A stretch of DNA of 64,000 nt from Carposina sasakii (GCA_014607495.2 CP053160.1:12276001-12340000), one strand, 5' to 3'; shown: positions 1-13,145, counted from the first letter of the stretch. Program-made: numbers and translations. Notes: a model not told the origin generated them from the letters alone.

Positions 1-2300
1 ATTTAGAGTTTAGGTTAGTGTTACCATAGAAAAAAATAAAACTTGGATACAATTACATTCATTGAATGAGGAATTAGTGAATGAATGTGTAATTCTGATT
101 TAATTATTCTCTTGAAGAATCAACATGAACAGTTTTACGGTAAAACATCGAGTATTTTCTTATGAGATGATATTTTCATATTTCCGTATGAGGTGGTAAT
201 GTCATCAGTGCAAATTACCGTAGGACTGTACTAATAATTATATTACCGTTATTAGGTCATATTAGTTGCTAATAGTCGCCATGGGAGCACTCACATGGAA
301 AATAGGCGGGCAATTGGTTTATATCACCGGACGGTTAATGTCTGTAATGGTCCATAATATGGTAAACTAATAAATAGATAGGAAGTTTTAGGTATAGTGT
401 CAAAATTGCTACCTATATTGAGAGAAACGATTTTTATCACTTTAATGAATAGTTTTAGAAACATCGTTAATAGATAGGTAACAGACTTTAAAATAAGGAC
501 ACATTTTTAAAAATAGTATGAAAATTAAAAAAAGATTAGATCAAGGTTTGGCAAATTTTATCTTTATCTTTAGTAAAGCAATGGCTGCACTCGACTGTAC
601 TTCATTATCTGCAACCAATTTTCTTGCTCGCAACTACATAATAATACGTATAAGTCTGATGACTCACGTGTTTATAATACAGTAGAATAGAGTTGCAATC
701 CCGTCAGCCGGGATTTACGGGCCACGGTATTGCTTTGTCGCTTTATCGTATACTCGTAATGCTTCGAAATATTAAAGCAACTCTCCTGTTCTAACCAAGT
801 GAAATGGAAGAAGCATTCGTAATAGATAAATAATAATGGGCAAAAACTGATTTGTTACACCAATTTACTAATAACAGGTACCTATGCATTACCTTACGGC
901 AGTGATCATTTATAAGGTGGTAAATGGCATGTGGACGTGTTCATTTATATGACTTCCAGGGATGGGCACTAGGTCCGGGTATAGGTTTTAATGAAGTTTT
1001 CAAAAAATTAATATTCTGGTACCAACAGCAAACGTGTTAAACATTCATACTGACTAATCTAACCTAACAAATTCTATGATCAGTTGACGATGCCTTTGAG
1101 GATACATGTGCCTCTTGCCCTGAAAAATATATAGATATGGCCTGAAATCCTACATCTAGCTTTAATAAAACATAAGCTGCAAAATAACGAGTTAACATTG
1201 TATCAATACACCTTTGAACCTAATTTATTTCCGCCGATAAAGATTTACGACTCAGCTCCATCCTCATTTTGTTTCCAGGGTAAGATATACAGGAGGACTG
1301 ATAGAAACAACATTCGTCTTATTTTTTCCTTCTTAGTCTAAAAATAAAGAAAATGTAATACTTACCTACAATTGTATTTTTTACGAAAAAAATAATTTCG
1401 TACATAGCTACGCCTAAAGTTCTATGTTTTATTCCTCTGTGTCACAAATTGAATATAACAATAGAAATAAATCTCTTAAATATATGTTACAATATCGTTT
1501 AATTAATTTCGGATTTTGATAACACAGTAATACAGCTATGTGTAATGTTTTCTTATGCATAGGAATATATTTAATAAGCCTTACATATTGCTATACTATT
1601 ATTTCTCTAGAAAATAATTTAATTTTATGATTGGTCTTTTTTTTGCGCAAAAAATTAGTATTCCCATACAACGTGGCAATATTGTGAGCATTCTGGGCAC
1701 CCTCAACTTTGTAAATATATTTAATTTCGTGCAGGGTAAATTAGATTTAAGGTTTATATCAATGTAGTATTTTAATGTAACCAACAATAAGTTGAGTTAT
1801 TTTATGACAATTATATTCACATATATCTCACTCGGGTGAATTTTTTTTCATTTTCTTATTAATATTTTATAATACGAGTATGATAATTATATTATTTTTA
1901 TTATACTTGGTTCTGGAAAAAAACACTTCAAATTATTTTACAGTCTTCTCCACCTCGGTCAAGTCGGATATTTTAAGAATTTAATCAGCCTGTATATCAA
2001 AAATCGAGGTCGGAATACAAAATAGCGATTTATTGAGACCGCCAAAAAGTTTTACAAATTGAAGGTGTGCTGTACAAAATAGTTTAGGATCGCAGGTTCT
2101 CATAAACCTTCAAATAGATATATTCTTTCAATAACTCTACGATATCCACTAGTAAAGTTTTCACACCAAAACAACAAGGTAAACGTATCTTGATGTAACA
2201 GTGTACAAACAGCGGAATAATTATGTGAGAAAGCTACGGGTATGTATCTAATTTAAAGTTTTGTAATGCATAAAGAATAATAAATAATAATTTTTTTTTT
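1..2300. other. AT-rich intergenic DNA, no gene seen
   Basis: Open frames here are short, AT-driven and lack recognisable motifs or plausible splice-bounded exons. I see no RNA gene. It reads as intergenic DNA. Confidence 0.6.
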
Positions 2301-2307
2301 TACAAAA

Positions 2308-2345
2308 CTTCTATGCTGCTCTGGGAGTGAAAAAAAAACGTATAA
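2308..2345 (+). repeat. Fragment of the 'ATGCTGCTCTGGGAGTG' interspersed repeat
   Basis: The head of this fragment (TTCTATGCTGCTCTGGGAG, then an A run) matches the heads of the longer copies at 12888 and 32971. Only the first 40 bases or so are recognisable; the body is lost or diverged. Confidence 0.6.
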
Positions 2346-3298
2346 TACTGCTTCTGTAAGGCGAGCTTATCTCTAGGTATGATTTTTGTTATGCTTTATT
2401 AGTGTCTTATCTATGAATTTCACTCCTTTCATAGTTAGGTGGAATATCTAAGCACGCTTTGAATTCACATGCGCCCAACTTACACATAGTAAGGATAAAC
2501 TTTTGGTCCATTTATGCACTATTCAGCAGTCTCTGACTTAATGCTGCCATATTATTCTGGTTATTTCAGAGTACCTACAAATCATATTTTCCTACATTAT
2601 GCCGTGTGGTGTCATCAGCAAAGTAGAATAGCCCCAGATGTCCACCAGACTGCAATAGATTAGTGATGATGCTCTCAAGTTTTATACTGGGTCAAAAGAA
2701 AATCATTCTCTGATTTTTTTATTGTAGAGGAGTGCTCGCAACAATGTAGGTAGAAAATTCTTTGTTGAACTAAAAATAAGCTAACCTACGCTATAACATC
2801 TTATTATAAATTAACCAAAAAAAATATTGGAATAGTTCTAAGGGAAATCATACTTCATTTACACTACATTCCCGAGAGTATACTCAGACTCGTTTGACCG
2901 TAGAAATGTCCCAGCAGCATTGCCATGGAATTATTTTAGAGCGAATAAAACTAGATTCGTCTGAGACAGTTAAGCAAGATTAAATTTGAGCGCGACTGTA
3001 TTAAAATAGTTTGTGAAGTGTCCTTTTGCTCTAAAAAGTTGAGCTTTGTTACATCTTCGTTCTATTGCTTTTTGTCGAAGCGAGGAAGTGGTTTTCACAA
3101 GAGTTTTGAAAGTGTTACTTGCTACATGGTTATATAAGAAAGAGCTGTATCATAGGACCAACTCTTTTTTTTGTAATCCCGAAGGAAACGCAAGGGAAAC
3201 TTATAGTTAGGTACCTACATTTAGCCATTGTAATAATTTCTGAATTTGTAATGGATGATAGAGATGATGAGTGGAAACGTCGAAAATTCTTTCATCTA

Positions 3299-3485
3299 TA
3301 CAGGGTGATTTTTGGTCGTCAACGTTCCCGAAAACTACGGAATCTCCTCATCATCACGATCATTTTTCTCCATGGAAGCATAAAATTTACATCGTTTCCC
3401 AGAATTTTTTTGGCATAAACTTACTTTATCTGATGTATAGAGTACGTACCCTTCATTAAGGGTGCCAACGAAAAAACACTCTGTA
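3299..3485. mobile_element. MITE, internally deleted copy (family TACAGGGTG-A)
   Basis: It begins TACAGGGTGATTTTTGG, ends with a slightly diverged CACTCTGTA, and is flanked by TA on both sides (3297-3298 and 3486-3487). The ends match the longer copies at 20012-20384 and 43285-43654, but about half of the interior is missing. No coding capacity; the overlapping open frames are MITE sequence. Confidence 0.8.
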
Positions 3486-3506
3486 TACATATATATAATA
3501 TAAATG

Positions 3507-3606
3507 TAACGGATCGCTGTCTGTACATGGAAGATTATGAGAAAAAATATTATAGGAGACTTTTATCAACGCAATAGTACCCAAAAGAATGATTTTTGGA
3601 ATTTCG
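3507..3606 (+). repeat. Fragment related to the Helitron-like repeat at 6.1 kb
   Basis: The segment containing CTGTCTGTACATGGAAGAT followed by GAGAAAAAATATTA and ATCAACGCAATAGTA aligns with 6100-6190. It lacks the 3' hairpin and CTAG end, so it is a truncated relic. Confidence 0.6.
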
Positions 3607-3609
3607 CAA

Positions 3610-5460
3610 AAACGTACAGTTAAATAACTAAGTAATTTTTTTTTTTAAATTCAAAACTTGGTCAAAAATGATATACCTACTTAATAGTTTCATTTCATAT
3701 TCAATACCTATAGAACTCCAATACTCTTTAATCTATTTAACTACTACCATATAATAAGCACTCAATTCTCATTCGGGGCCATTACGGCAAGCGGACATTT
3801 TCCACGTTCGAGCAATCTAGAACTCTAAAACTGAAAGCTGTCCTCACTACACTAAAGTGCTTCTAATACTTACTAGAGATCTGTTCTTATAACTCTAAAG
3901 ATGTAATCACGAAGTCTACAAACTTTTTTATTTCTTCGTTATCACTATCATTACAGGCATTATGAGATATGGTAACTCATATTTTTATGTGATTTGATAA
4001 TGCATGCAGCCTTTAGAAACTTGGAATTATTGTGCTTTTTTGCTTACAATTTTATTGACCGTGCTAAAGCTATGGTTTGTTACAGATGTAATGGTGCCGT
4101 CAAATAATCGAACGAAAGTAAAAAGTCAACCGCCTTTACGGTGCCAATATGTTAAAAGTTTCTATAGGTTAAAAGTTTATATAGAGGTAGCCTAAACTTA
4201 ATATTAGTATGCACGTTAGTTGTCATCCGATACTCGCCTAATTTAGGTAAGCAATTAAATAGGTAATGTATACAAAAAGTATTACAATAGCATGAAATTA
4301 TGTGCCGTTAAACACGTTCATTGTCATCATATACGACTTGGCACTACAGTCTCTACGCCCATACAGACAAATGACAGAATTTAAGAATCCCAACAATTGA
4401 TCACCACTGTGAACACGTCTTCTAGAGCCGAAGTCCCAGACCGCGAGATTATCGTCCATATGGAGGTAGAATTTCAACAACTTCTTGAAGCAGTGCCTTA
4501 TTGATTAGGTACTTAAACGGCCACTCCACTGTGAACTCACGATAAGTGCAAGTATTTTTCATGAAATTATCAGATGAATCATGATTCAGAAGAAATATGG
4601 CGGTAGAGAAGTCTATTCCGTACCATATTTGTTATCTTAGTTTTGCTATATTTCTCTTTATATAAACGGTTTCTCGTAAAGGTCTATGAACTCCATCTAG
4701 TTTCGTCTGGTTATAGGCACTATTTTCGATAGGGAAAATAGAAAATTATAACGTAAAAACTAAAATAATATTTATTTATTTATTTGTTATCAGTTGTTAC
4801 AACACAACAATTACATAAGATTTACCTAAAATACCGACTTCAAAAAAAAGGAGGAAAAAAGGTTTCTCAATTCGACCTTATATCTTATTTTACAAACTTT
4901 AATATAGTAAATTAAAACCAGATTTACTTTAATTAAAAATTGATATTTAAATAGATAATTGGGACAACCGAATCTAAAATTTATATGAATTCATCAAATA
5001 CATAATATTCCGAACCCATAACCGATATCAAGCAACATCAAACTACAAAACGTATAACACTCGTATCAATTTTCATTAGACTAGCAAATATTCGGTTCAC
5101 GAAATCCGACTTCCATTTAAAAAGTTACGGGTAATCCTAGGGAGGATCAACTCCATTCGGGCGAGATAACACCTATAACGTATTGTCATTACGTGTACTG
5201 CCCCTGAAATAATGTTTCCACTCTATAAAAGGGGAAAATAGGGTTGAATTTTGAGGCATACAATGTCCGTTGCAGGAAAAGTAGCGCAAGTACGGCTTTA
5301 AAGCCTCCAGTGTGTGTCAAGTACAAACCGATAATGCATGTGAATGTAGTTGGATAGCGGTTTAGTGACGTTTTTATTGATCTTGTTATACTAATATTGT
5401 TGCGCTTGTACTTTAAAAATCCACTAAAATGGCCTCTCTCAGGCAATAAATTTATTAGCA
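3610..5460. other. Intergenic DNA, no gene seen
   Basis: No supported gene. A stretch near 4840-4880 (ACCGACTTCAAAAAAAAGG, then TTTCTCAATTCGACC) resembles the terminal part of a dispersed repeat whose opposite-strand counterpart (GAAGTCGGTTAAAA) occurs near 10340. Confidence 0.5.
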
Positions 5461-5464
5461 ACTT

Positions 5465-5565
5465 GTTGCATCTGACCCGGCAATACTAAACGTGGCTGTA
5501 AGATCTTATTAGCGATCCTTCAATTCGGGCTATCCCATTTTAGGGAATACAGTTGTCTGTATAGG
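5465..5565 (+). repeat. Old interspersed repeat, 3' part (AAACGTGGCTGTAAGATC family)
   Basis: Shares a segment (CTAAACGTGGCTGTA, then GATCCTTCAATTCGGGCTA) with copies at 19755, 40665, 42660 and 53545. Heavily diverged, non-coding. Confidence 0.55.
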
Positions 5566-6084
5566 TACTCGTATATGTGGTACCTAAACCTGACTCCTTG
5601 TTGATTGGGCGAAAGATTGTAAGTACTTCTTAGAGATACTTACATAAATCCACGTACGTAGGGCAAAGTTCTGGCAACAAAGTACAAGCTTACAAATCAG
5701 CATCGTACCTCAATGTTTAAATAATGCAAATCCCTCAAATATAAACAAATGGTATAGCAAGCGAGTTGGCGAGATACCAGGCAGGGGGCAATTCTGGAAT
5801 CGCATTTAGTCACTTGGCATTCACCTTCCGTGGCACGTAGAATTGCACCTTCCGAAGCTGCGTTCCAAAATGTGTACAAAATAAACGGTGTCAGGTAAAA
5901 TGCCTTTTGCTATACCGTCTGCGATTTTCGCTGATGTGTTTATGGTTTCCGCTGTTTCATCGTTTAAATAGAATCGAGAACTCTTGTTTTTTTAAATAAG
6001 TACAAGTGTGTGTAGTGTTAATAAAATAAAATGCTGTTATTGAGTTTGTACGTTATCTATACATCTATATCTAAACATATAATA

Positions 6085-6400
6085 AAATAATAAAAATGCA
6101 ACGGGTCGCAGTCTGTACATGGAAGATATACGAGAAAAAATATTACAGGAGACCTTTATCAACGCAATAGTATCCAAAACAATGATTTTTAAAATTTTTG
6201 TCTATTTGTCTGTGCGTTTGTGCAGGCTAATCTCAGAAACGGCTTAACCGATTTCGATGCAGTTTTCACGAATATATTGTGACAGGTCCCACTTAATATA
6301 TAGGCTACTTTTTATCTCGGGAAAATGTTTTTATCCCGGATAATTTCGACATTTTGTTTTTTCTGTAGTCCACGCGGACGGAGTCGCGGCCGTCCACTAG
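6085..6400 (+). mobile_element. Non-autonomous Helitron-like element, 3' end
   Basis: The copy ends with a hairpin (GGACGG at 6376-6381 pairing with CCGTCC at 6390-6395), one base, then CTAG at 6397-6400, followed by host T. A hairpin just before CTRR and insertion before T are Helitron hallmarks. The body carries ACGGCTTAACCGATTTCGAT and TAGGCTACTTTTTATC. The 5' boundary is unclear. No Rep/helicase coding, so it would be non-autonomous. A reverse-strand relative lies at 56543. Confidence 0.6.
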
Positions 6401-6820
6401 TGTGAAATAAGCATGATAGGTATATTATTATGCTTATTTCAGGTGTAGGTACCCTTTACTCCACAGCTCAATATAAATGTCAACTATGTATTAATATTAG
6501 GTATGTGAATTATTAACCTAAACAGGTTAGGATCACTTTTTTTATTAGACGATTCTATTAAATGTCCTTAAAGAAAAACTCTAACCAATACGCTATGTTG
6601 AGTCACGAAAACACAATTTATAAAAGAATTAGTGCATTTTGGAACGCCGCCTTATTTCGATAATATCTTGGCGCGCAAGCCGAAGTCACGTGATCCCATT
6701 ATGTGTTTGGCGGGAAATTAGGTACTTGTAAAATGTGGATACTTTAAATATTACTGTATTATCGGTTGCTTAGCTTATGGTGTGTGGACTAAAGAGTAAA
6801 ACAAAACAAAAGTTTGACAA

Positions 6821-6958
6821 TATGATCGATTCTGACCGTCCGCGTAAACACTTAAACGTAAAATTAGTTAACTTTCTCTCTGTCATTTATGTAAAGAATG
6901 GATAGAGTAAACCTGACTAAGTTTAAGTTTACGTTAAAGACTGTCAGAATCGACCATA
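6821..6958. mobile_element. Short MITE with TATGRTCGATTCTGAC inverted repeats
   Basis: The 16-bp left end (6821-6836) and the reverse complement of the right end (6943-6958) differ at one position, and subterminal ACTTAAACGTAAA/TTTACGTTAA also pair. Length is 138 bp. A diverged relative lies at 25896-26033 inside the GPCR gene, and a weaker one may lie near 13895-14035. Confidence 0.7.
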
Positions 6959-6967
6959 GTAAATTAT

Positions 6968-7240
6968 AGTCATCATCATCAACAGCCTATTGCAGTCCAC
7001 TGCTGAACGTAGGCTTCCCCCAGGGCACGCCACAAGACTGCCATGAGGGGTATTTTTCCATAGTCACCACGCTGGGCAGATGGGTTGGTGACCGCAGTTT
7101 GTATTTTGGACTATGTTGTCAACACGGGAGGCGCTGCTGCCCGCCTGCCGGGAACCCTTAATCGCCTCGTACGATACCCACGGGCAGACATGGGGTGGTA
7201 CGAATTCTACTCTGCCGGCACCATGCGGCCATAATATAGT
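6968..7240 (+). repeat. Interspersed repeat, 'CCTATTGCAGTCCACTGCTG' family
   Basis: A GC-richer block of about 270 bp starting with CATCATCAACAGCCTATTGC and ending near CTCTGCCGGCACCATGCGG. Near-identical blocks occur at 34797 (+), 35163 (-) and 41706 (+), with scraps at 9841 and 39350. No open frame is shared by the copies, so this looks non-coding. I recognise it as a repeat type common in moths and butterflies; its class is not evident from the sequence. Confidence 0.85.
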
Positions 7241-7244
7241 ATTT

Positions 7245-8980
7245 TATTTATTATAGTAAATTATAGTATTTCATCTTAAAAACAATTTATCTACACTTTA
7301 CATAATAAAAAGTTATTGTCTACTAAAAATGAGTAAGTACTGTTATGTACTACTGAGTAGTACGTACTGACATACGCTACGTAATTTATGGTAGGTACAA
7401 AACCTCCCAAAGCATGTAGCAAAAAATGCCGACATGAAACCAATAAAAAGATCGTTTATTCCAAAAGCCATTCGTCTATGTCTGTTTGTCATTTTTTATT
7501 TTCGCATTCGAAATTAAAACGATAACAACGTGGTTTAATTTTAGTAATTTACGCTGCCATTAGCTAAATACTTCAGCGAAATTGGCAAAAGTTTTTATTG
7601 TGCCTTATAATTAATTGTGAAAATTGCAGCTGTAACAGAATTAGCGTATAAATACTAAATTGGTTTGTTTACAGAGCCTGTTCTTGGCCTACTTTCACCA
7701 TTGGATTTACCACGAGGTACCTACAAATAATAAAAACTTAGTTAGGTAGATACTTTCGGACCTACCTAATGCACACACCATATCCATTAGATAGTCAATG
7801 TTAATGGAATCAAACAAGTTGACTGTTATTATATTTTTCTTACTCTATTTTTCATGTCATCGTAGGTAATTAGTACAACCTATTGATTCCTGATTCTATA
7901 TTTTTAAACATCTAAGGATCTCGATATTAAACTTATAAGAACGTCCTCGATTGAAGTAATATAGGCTTGATAAAGTATCGATTAAATTATAAACATTTTA
8001 TTGTTTTCAAAGTAAAATAGGAACCTTTTAGTATCATTTTCTGTGTTAGTTTGCAGGCAATACAGAGCAAATACTCCGTTTGATCCATTGGCATATTTTT
8101 GACGTATTTTTAATGATTCCAGCGTATGTAGGGTACAAAAAGGTTTAAACTACCTAATCGCTCAGCGTGAATACAAAAAAATTTGAAATGAATCGAATAT
8201 GAATGGGTATTTCATAAGCTGCAGATTTCCCATTTTAATTTTCACGTTGCGCGAACAAAAAAATACTATTTCAACTTTTCAACCGTTATCAAATGCTTTG
8301 GTGATTCAATTTTCTATCGGGTATATTAAATATTCGTATGGAGAGCGTGTTTTGCCCGCTTCCGTGGTAAGATCTGGCCGGAAATTGACGTCAGCGCCCT
8401 CTCTGGGACAACATCCGGGGCTAAATCTCGGGTGACACCGAACGTGTTTGTTTTCTAAACAGCCTCCCTTTGTAGGGACAGGTGGTTCATTTTAGAAGGC
8501 TTTGCTTTGTTTTACTTGAGGTGGTCTGTTAATTATTTTCTTCACAAAGAAATCATATTTATTAGATATAAAAAGCTGATTTAGTCAAACCGGTATAAAA
8601 AATTTTTTTTCAAAACAAACCATAATTACTTCAATACTCCCAAAATAATGCTTACTAATAAAATTTTACTAAACATAGAATATACCTATTTAAACAAGTT
8701 TAACCACATTGAGTTTTACCGTTCTCGGACAGATGTCAGAGCCCAATATTTACTTATGAAATTTTTATATATATTATTGCATAGTAAAATAGGCCACATG
8801 ACAAAAGAGAAAAAGGACTTTACGTCTGACAATATGATGATTATGATGATAATGATGACCTCCGACAATTTCGGTCATGGCGACCACTTCTATACATATT
8901 AGTAAGTTTATGCGCTCGGAGATGGCTTACATTTACATAAATTCCTTGATCGTGCGAAACAGAGGTCTAGGTTAGTGCGC
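7245..8980. other. Intergenic DNA, no gene seen
   Basis: No supported gene. A short block near 8855-8890 (GACAATTTCGGTCATGGCGA) resembles the tail of the SINE at 45735-46085. An ATGATGATTATGATG low-complexity tract sits at 8835-8860. Confidence 0.5.
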
Positions 8981-8984
8981 CATT

Positions 8985-9175
8985 AGTTTGTTTATAGACA
9001 GATATTAATTATTTTTCGTGAAAAAATCCTGCTACGCGCGTCTATGTGCATTTATGCAGAAAAACGTTTACTCAAGGTCAGGTGACGCTGCTCCTCGAAC
9101 TCGTGTACTTCCATGGAGAAAAATTCGTATGATGAGCCACTCTGGTCGTTGTTGACGACAAAATCACCCACGCTT
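8985..9175. mobile_element. Relic of the TACAGGGTG-A MITE family
   Basis: The segment with AGACAGATATTAATTATTTT, GCTACGCGCGTCTATGTGC, CTTCCATGGAGAAAAA and GACGACAAAATCACCC aligns collinearly with the right half of the element at 43285-43654. The left end is missing. Confidence 0.7.
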
Positions 9176-9385
9176 TGTGTACTTTATCCATAGCTGACAC
9201 GTATAAAAGCATATGCTTTGAATAAAGTAATTTTTACGTTTTGTCAAATCTGAGGAGTTACAACGAACGCCGCGCGCTCCCTCTCCATCCGCGTTCAGAA
9301 CGTTCGTCAATAATATGCCTAGATATTTAAACTTGGTCCAACCCGAACGATCCATCAAGACACAGTGTACCGACCACCCGAACAA
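9176..9385 (-). pseudogene. LINE reverse-transcriptase fragment
   Basis: A 73-codon minus-strand open frame contains KFKYLGILLT followed by NADGE. This resembles the F-K-Y-L-G block after the catalytic region of many non-LTR retrotransposon reverse transcriptases, where the text usually runs on to a short D-G and a charged helix. The frame then loses similarity, and the MITE relic at 8985-9175 truncates it. No catalytic YADD box is visible. Dead retrotransposon scrap; the clade cannot be assigned. Confidence 0.5.
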
Positions 9386-9649
9386 TGCCGACGCATATAA
9401 TTAGGCTTTTTCCGTTTCAAATACCTAACAACTTAGACCTTGTATCGAGGGGCTCATTCGCAATACTCATATTACGCCACGTTGGCACCCGATTCTGGAA
9501 CCTCTCATGATGGATCGGAGGCACTTGAGGTGGAATCGATCCAGAGTGCGTATGTGGCGACGGTACATGCACCACGCCTCGGAGGAATATAAGAGATTTG
9601 GCAGCACAACAGCCATGTACACACTTATTTGATCAACATATAATTACAC

Positions 9650-9740
9650 TCCTTCTTCCTGCCCTGTTCCCAATCATTTGGGGTCGGTGCAATATGTAGG
9701 TACTCTTTTTTCATTCATCCCTATTATCCGTCATCTCGTT
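9650..9740 (-). repeat. Interspersed repeat, inverse copy of 38715-38815
   Basis: CTTCCTGCCCTGTTCCCAAT, then GGGGTCGGTGCAATATGTA and ATTCATCCCTATTATCCGTC, is the reverse complement, with few changes, of the block at 38715-38815. Confidence 0.7.
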
Positions 9741-9921
9741 ATTCTCATTTCTACCTCTTTCTCTATAACCATCTTACTTCGGACACGGCTTAACGCAACA
9801 TATAATTTCATGATTTAACACAATTATCTTCATCTTCATAAGCCTATTGCAGTCCATTACCGGACGTAGGCCCCATAGGGGGATTTTGTTACTAAAAAGT
9901 TCCACTATGTTTTTCGGCGGC

Positions 9922-10190
9922 TCCATCATCAGACCCTCGTTTCCTTTATATTATGTGTAGCTGACCAAAATTCTCTATAAAAATCTAAAAACGGACTACT
10001 CGTGCCTTTTATATTTGAGGATATCCCTAGATTCCTTAGAGATTCCATCATCAGATGTTATGTTTTATATGTAGGTGACCAAAACGCTCAGTAAAGGTAT
10101 AAAAACAGACTACATGTGCCTACAATATTCGAGGATTGCCCTCGATTTCTCCAAGATCCCATCATCAGATCCTGATATGGTGAATATGGG
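9922..10190 (+). repeat. Degenerate tandem repeat, unit about 115-123 bp
   Basis: Units begin with CCATCATCAGA at 9922, 10045 and 10159. The first two share GTAGSTGACCAAAA, then a CTATAAAAATCTAAAAAC-like stretch, then GACTACWYGTGCCT and GAGGAT. About 2.3 units are present. It runs into the repeat tail at 10190-10355. Confidence 0.7.
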
Positions 10191-10355
10191 ACCAACCTGG
10201 AAGTATACCATGTCTAACTATAAAAAAAAAATTGAAATCGGTTCATAAATGACGGAGTTCTGAGGTAACACACATAAAAAATAATAAAAAAAAATAAAAA
10301 TAAAAAAAAACATACAGACGAATTGATAACCTCTCTTTTTGAAGTCGGTTAAAAA
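10190..10355 (+). repeat. A-rich tail of a dispersed repeat
   Basis: Contains TTGAAATCGGTTCATAAATG and ACGGAGTTCTGAGGTAAC, an A-rich tract, CATACAGACGAATTGATAAC and finally GAAGTCGGTTAAAA. This order is typical of the end of a common lepidopteran repeat; the last motif also occurs inverted near 4840. The class is not resolved. Confidence 0.5.
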
Positions 10356-10359
10356 TTGA

Positions 10360-12885
10360 TTAGTACCGCTTAATAATTAGTATTCTAATTCTAGTTAGAA
10401 GATCTTTTATATGTAAGTAAAGGAATGGTAAAATATTTATTTATTTGTTGTTATACCATCCCACTAACATATAGGAAACTAACCGATGCATAACAAACAG
10501 ATTTGTTATCCATTAAATAATTTTTTTGCGATCCGAATTTTAACAAACATACTCTTCATAAAAGCAAAACATGTTTAATAGGAAACTAATAATATCCTTT
10601 ATTCCTCCGGTATTGATAGGGATATTTAGTGGTTCAAATTGAGTATAATTAAATTAGGCACTTATCTAAGTAAACCGATAATAAACAAGATAATCCAACG
10701 TAAATCCAATACATTTTTATTTTGCCCGAATAATAATACTACTACGAGTAATTTTATAAAATTTTATAAGTACCTACCTAAATATGTCTGAAAATGTAAA
10801 TTAATAGGTAAGTTGTTATCTCCATAACAATATCTAAGTACTATTTTTAATATTATATATTTGGGTACTTATATTATTTTATTATTGAAAAATTCAGCAA
10901 TAGTTAAATTTATATGTTCCTCTTCCTTGGGGGGGGGGGGGCAAAATATGTGAAAATGACTACCGTGGATGCATCCAAGTACACCTTGCTATCCAAATTG
11001 TGTGTAAAATCTAGAATTAAAGTAGGTATTCTGAATAATTATTGGCTCTTTTACTGAAAAATCCTGAATATTACACTACTTACTTGCGACTAACTTGTTG
11101 CCGGGCTGAAGGAGTCTTTGGGAAATTAATATATTTGTCTAACATATGAGGATGTATGAGTGCTTGGGTCACTTCCTCTATGTATTCACTGCACATCTTT
11201 TGAGATATATTCTAGGCGACTCCTGTAGGCCTCTGATACGACCCATGTGCGAAGAAATATAGTGCAAGGAGTACCTGCATATAAACATAATATTAAGACA
11301 ATATAAATTTTATGTCAGATAGGTAAGTACTTAATAATCACATCATACCTTATCTCTAGCTTCTTACTTACCTTAGTTTCTAAACTTATTAGTTGAGAGG
11401 ACCTTAAGTTGGTATATTGTCTTAGATCTCGACATAAGAGAATAATACGTCCTTTGATATTCGATATCTATTTTTTTTCGAACTCTTGGTCCGGAAGATC
11501 AAGTGGACGACATAAAACTCTTTGTTTTAGCCGCAATTTCCTTAAATTATCGCGTTCTTGTTGGGCTTGAGATAGGTAGAGCATTCTCCAAGCAAGAAAC
11601 AGTCGTCTAGACATTTTAAAATTCACAAAACCAGTCAACTTTTTATTTTTGCAGCAGCAGCAAAATGGCGCGTAATAGTTTTAAGTAGGTACTTTGACGT
11701 CAAGCGCAAACTTTTCTAGCCAATCCAAAGAATATACTTACTCTCTAAGCCAATCAGTGACGCGCACGGAACGTATTCACTCAATGTCACTACCCAATTT
11801 AGAAGTGAGAGACGTAACTATCGCGTCAACCGTAGTTTACCTATCCAACTGTCAAATTAGGTGCTTACACTCGCAACAAGACAGAAAACGCCGTAATACT
11901 CGACTAAAAAAGTTGCGTTTAGTTAACGCCGTAATGACGTCAAACTCACACTCGCATGCTAAGTTTTACAATTCGTCTGCTAGGGGCGCTTTTTGAGTTT
12001 TCATACAATTTTTACCAAACGTAGACGCTGTAGTAAAGTTAGAAAAACTCACACTCAAGGCACGGAAAACAAACTGCGTATAATCAAATCAAAAATACAT
12101 TTCCAGCGAGTAATAACACTGTCGTATAACTCAACACAATGGTACTTATTCAGCATTTCAGTATTTGCTTGGCTGTCACCCACACTCTGTATAAATGGGA
12201 AACTAAATGAGAATGAGTGTTTGAAGATTTGTTTGTTGCTCTTGCAAAAACAACTGATTCGATTACGATGAAACTTAGAAATTATAAATTGGTAGCTTAT
12301 AAATCAGAAAAACACAGGCAATTAGTTTCGACGGACGAAGTCACAATCGTTTGCTAGTGAGAAATAACACACTATCCGCGTGCAGACCACAATTTTCATT
12401 CTACCTTTTTCCGTATTTATTTAGGTAATAAAAATCCTGCTGTAACCCATTCCATTCCCAGTTCAATCAAAGCCGAATGAACGGCCGAAAGGAAAGATGG
12501 AAATGATTGATGATTCTTCAAATAGATACAGCTACCTGTAAACTCCGGTGCCCACCCTAGCAATCCATTCGTTCATTTTTATAAGCTTCCATTTTTAATC
12601 AAGAGGGAGGCGGTTGAGTGAACGAATGAGATGTTTTGAATATTGAATACTCGTGAAAACCCCATTTTGTAATATAAGAAGCAACTTCACGTAGATTATT
12701 ATTTTATGAAGATATTAAACACTTTGATTAGTAGGTACGTATATTATTACCGAGGAGGTTTTATTCGATATCAACATAATGATAAAGACTCGGTACTTGA
12801 TAATATTAAAAACGAAACCTAGTAGGTGCGTGGAAGTGAACGAGAAAATAGAACTCACGAAATTGAAGCTAAAATTTATCAGGTT
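10360..12885. other. Intergenic DNA, no gene seen
   Basis: AT-rich except for 11690-12090, where two overlapping plus-strand frames (100 and 92 codons) occur. They lack recognisable motifs and look incidental. A G13 homopolymer lies at 10929-10941. Confidence 0.5.
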
Positions 12886-12887
12886 CT

Positions 12888-13145
12888 TCTATGATGCTCT
12901 GGGAGTGAAAAAAAAAGTATAAAACTACATCTGCTTCTCTTCCCGGGCATACTGTACAAGTCAGTAGAGGGACTAGAGGGTCTTGGTGTTTTGTAGGCGA
13001 TGGGCTGACCATCTGTCACTACTAATCGAACTTGTACATCTCAACTATACCCTCAAAATTGGTCAGAAGTGGCACCATGTGGTTCTATCGGCCCTTGGTG
13101 CTCTGTCTACCCCGTAAGGGATAGAGGCGTGATTATATGTATGTA
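12888..13145 (+). repeat. SINE-like interspersed repeat with ATGT-rich tail
   Basis: Starts TTCTATGATGCTCTGGGAGTG plus an A run, passes through CTTCCCGGGCATACTGTACA, GTCAGTAGAGGGAC and GTGGTTCTATCGGCCCTTGG, and ends with AGGCGTGATTATATGTATGT. The copy at 32971-33235 is highly similar over the whole length. No coding. Confidence 0.8.

Noticed and set aside
11694..12271. Two overlapping plus-strand frames of 100 and 92 codons
   Set aside because: No motif, no splice context, biased composition; no support for a gene.
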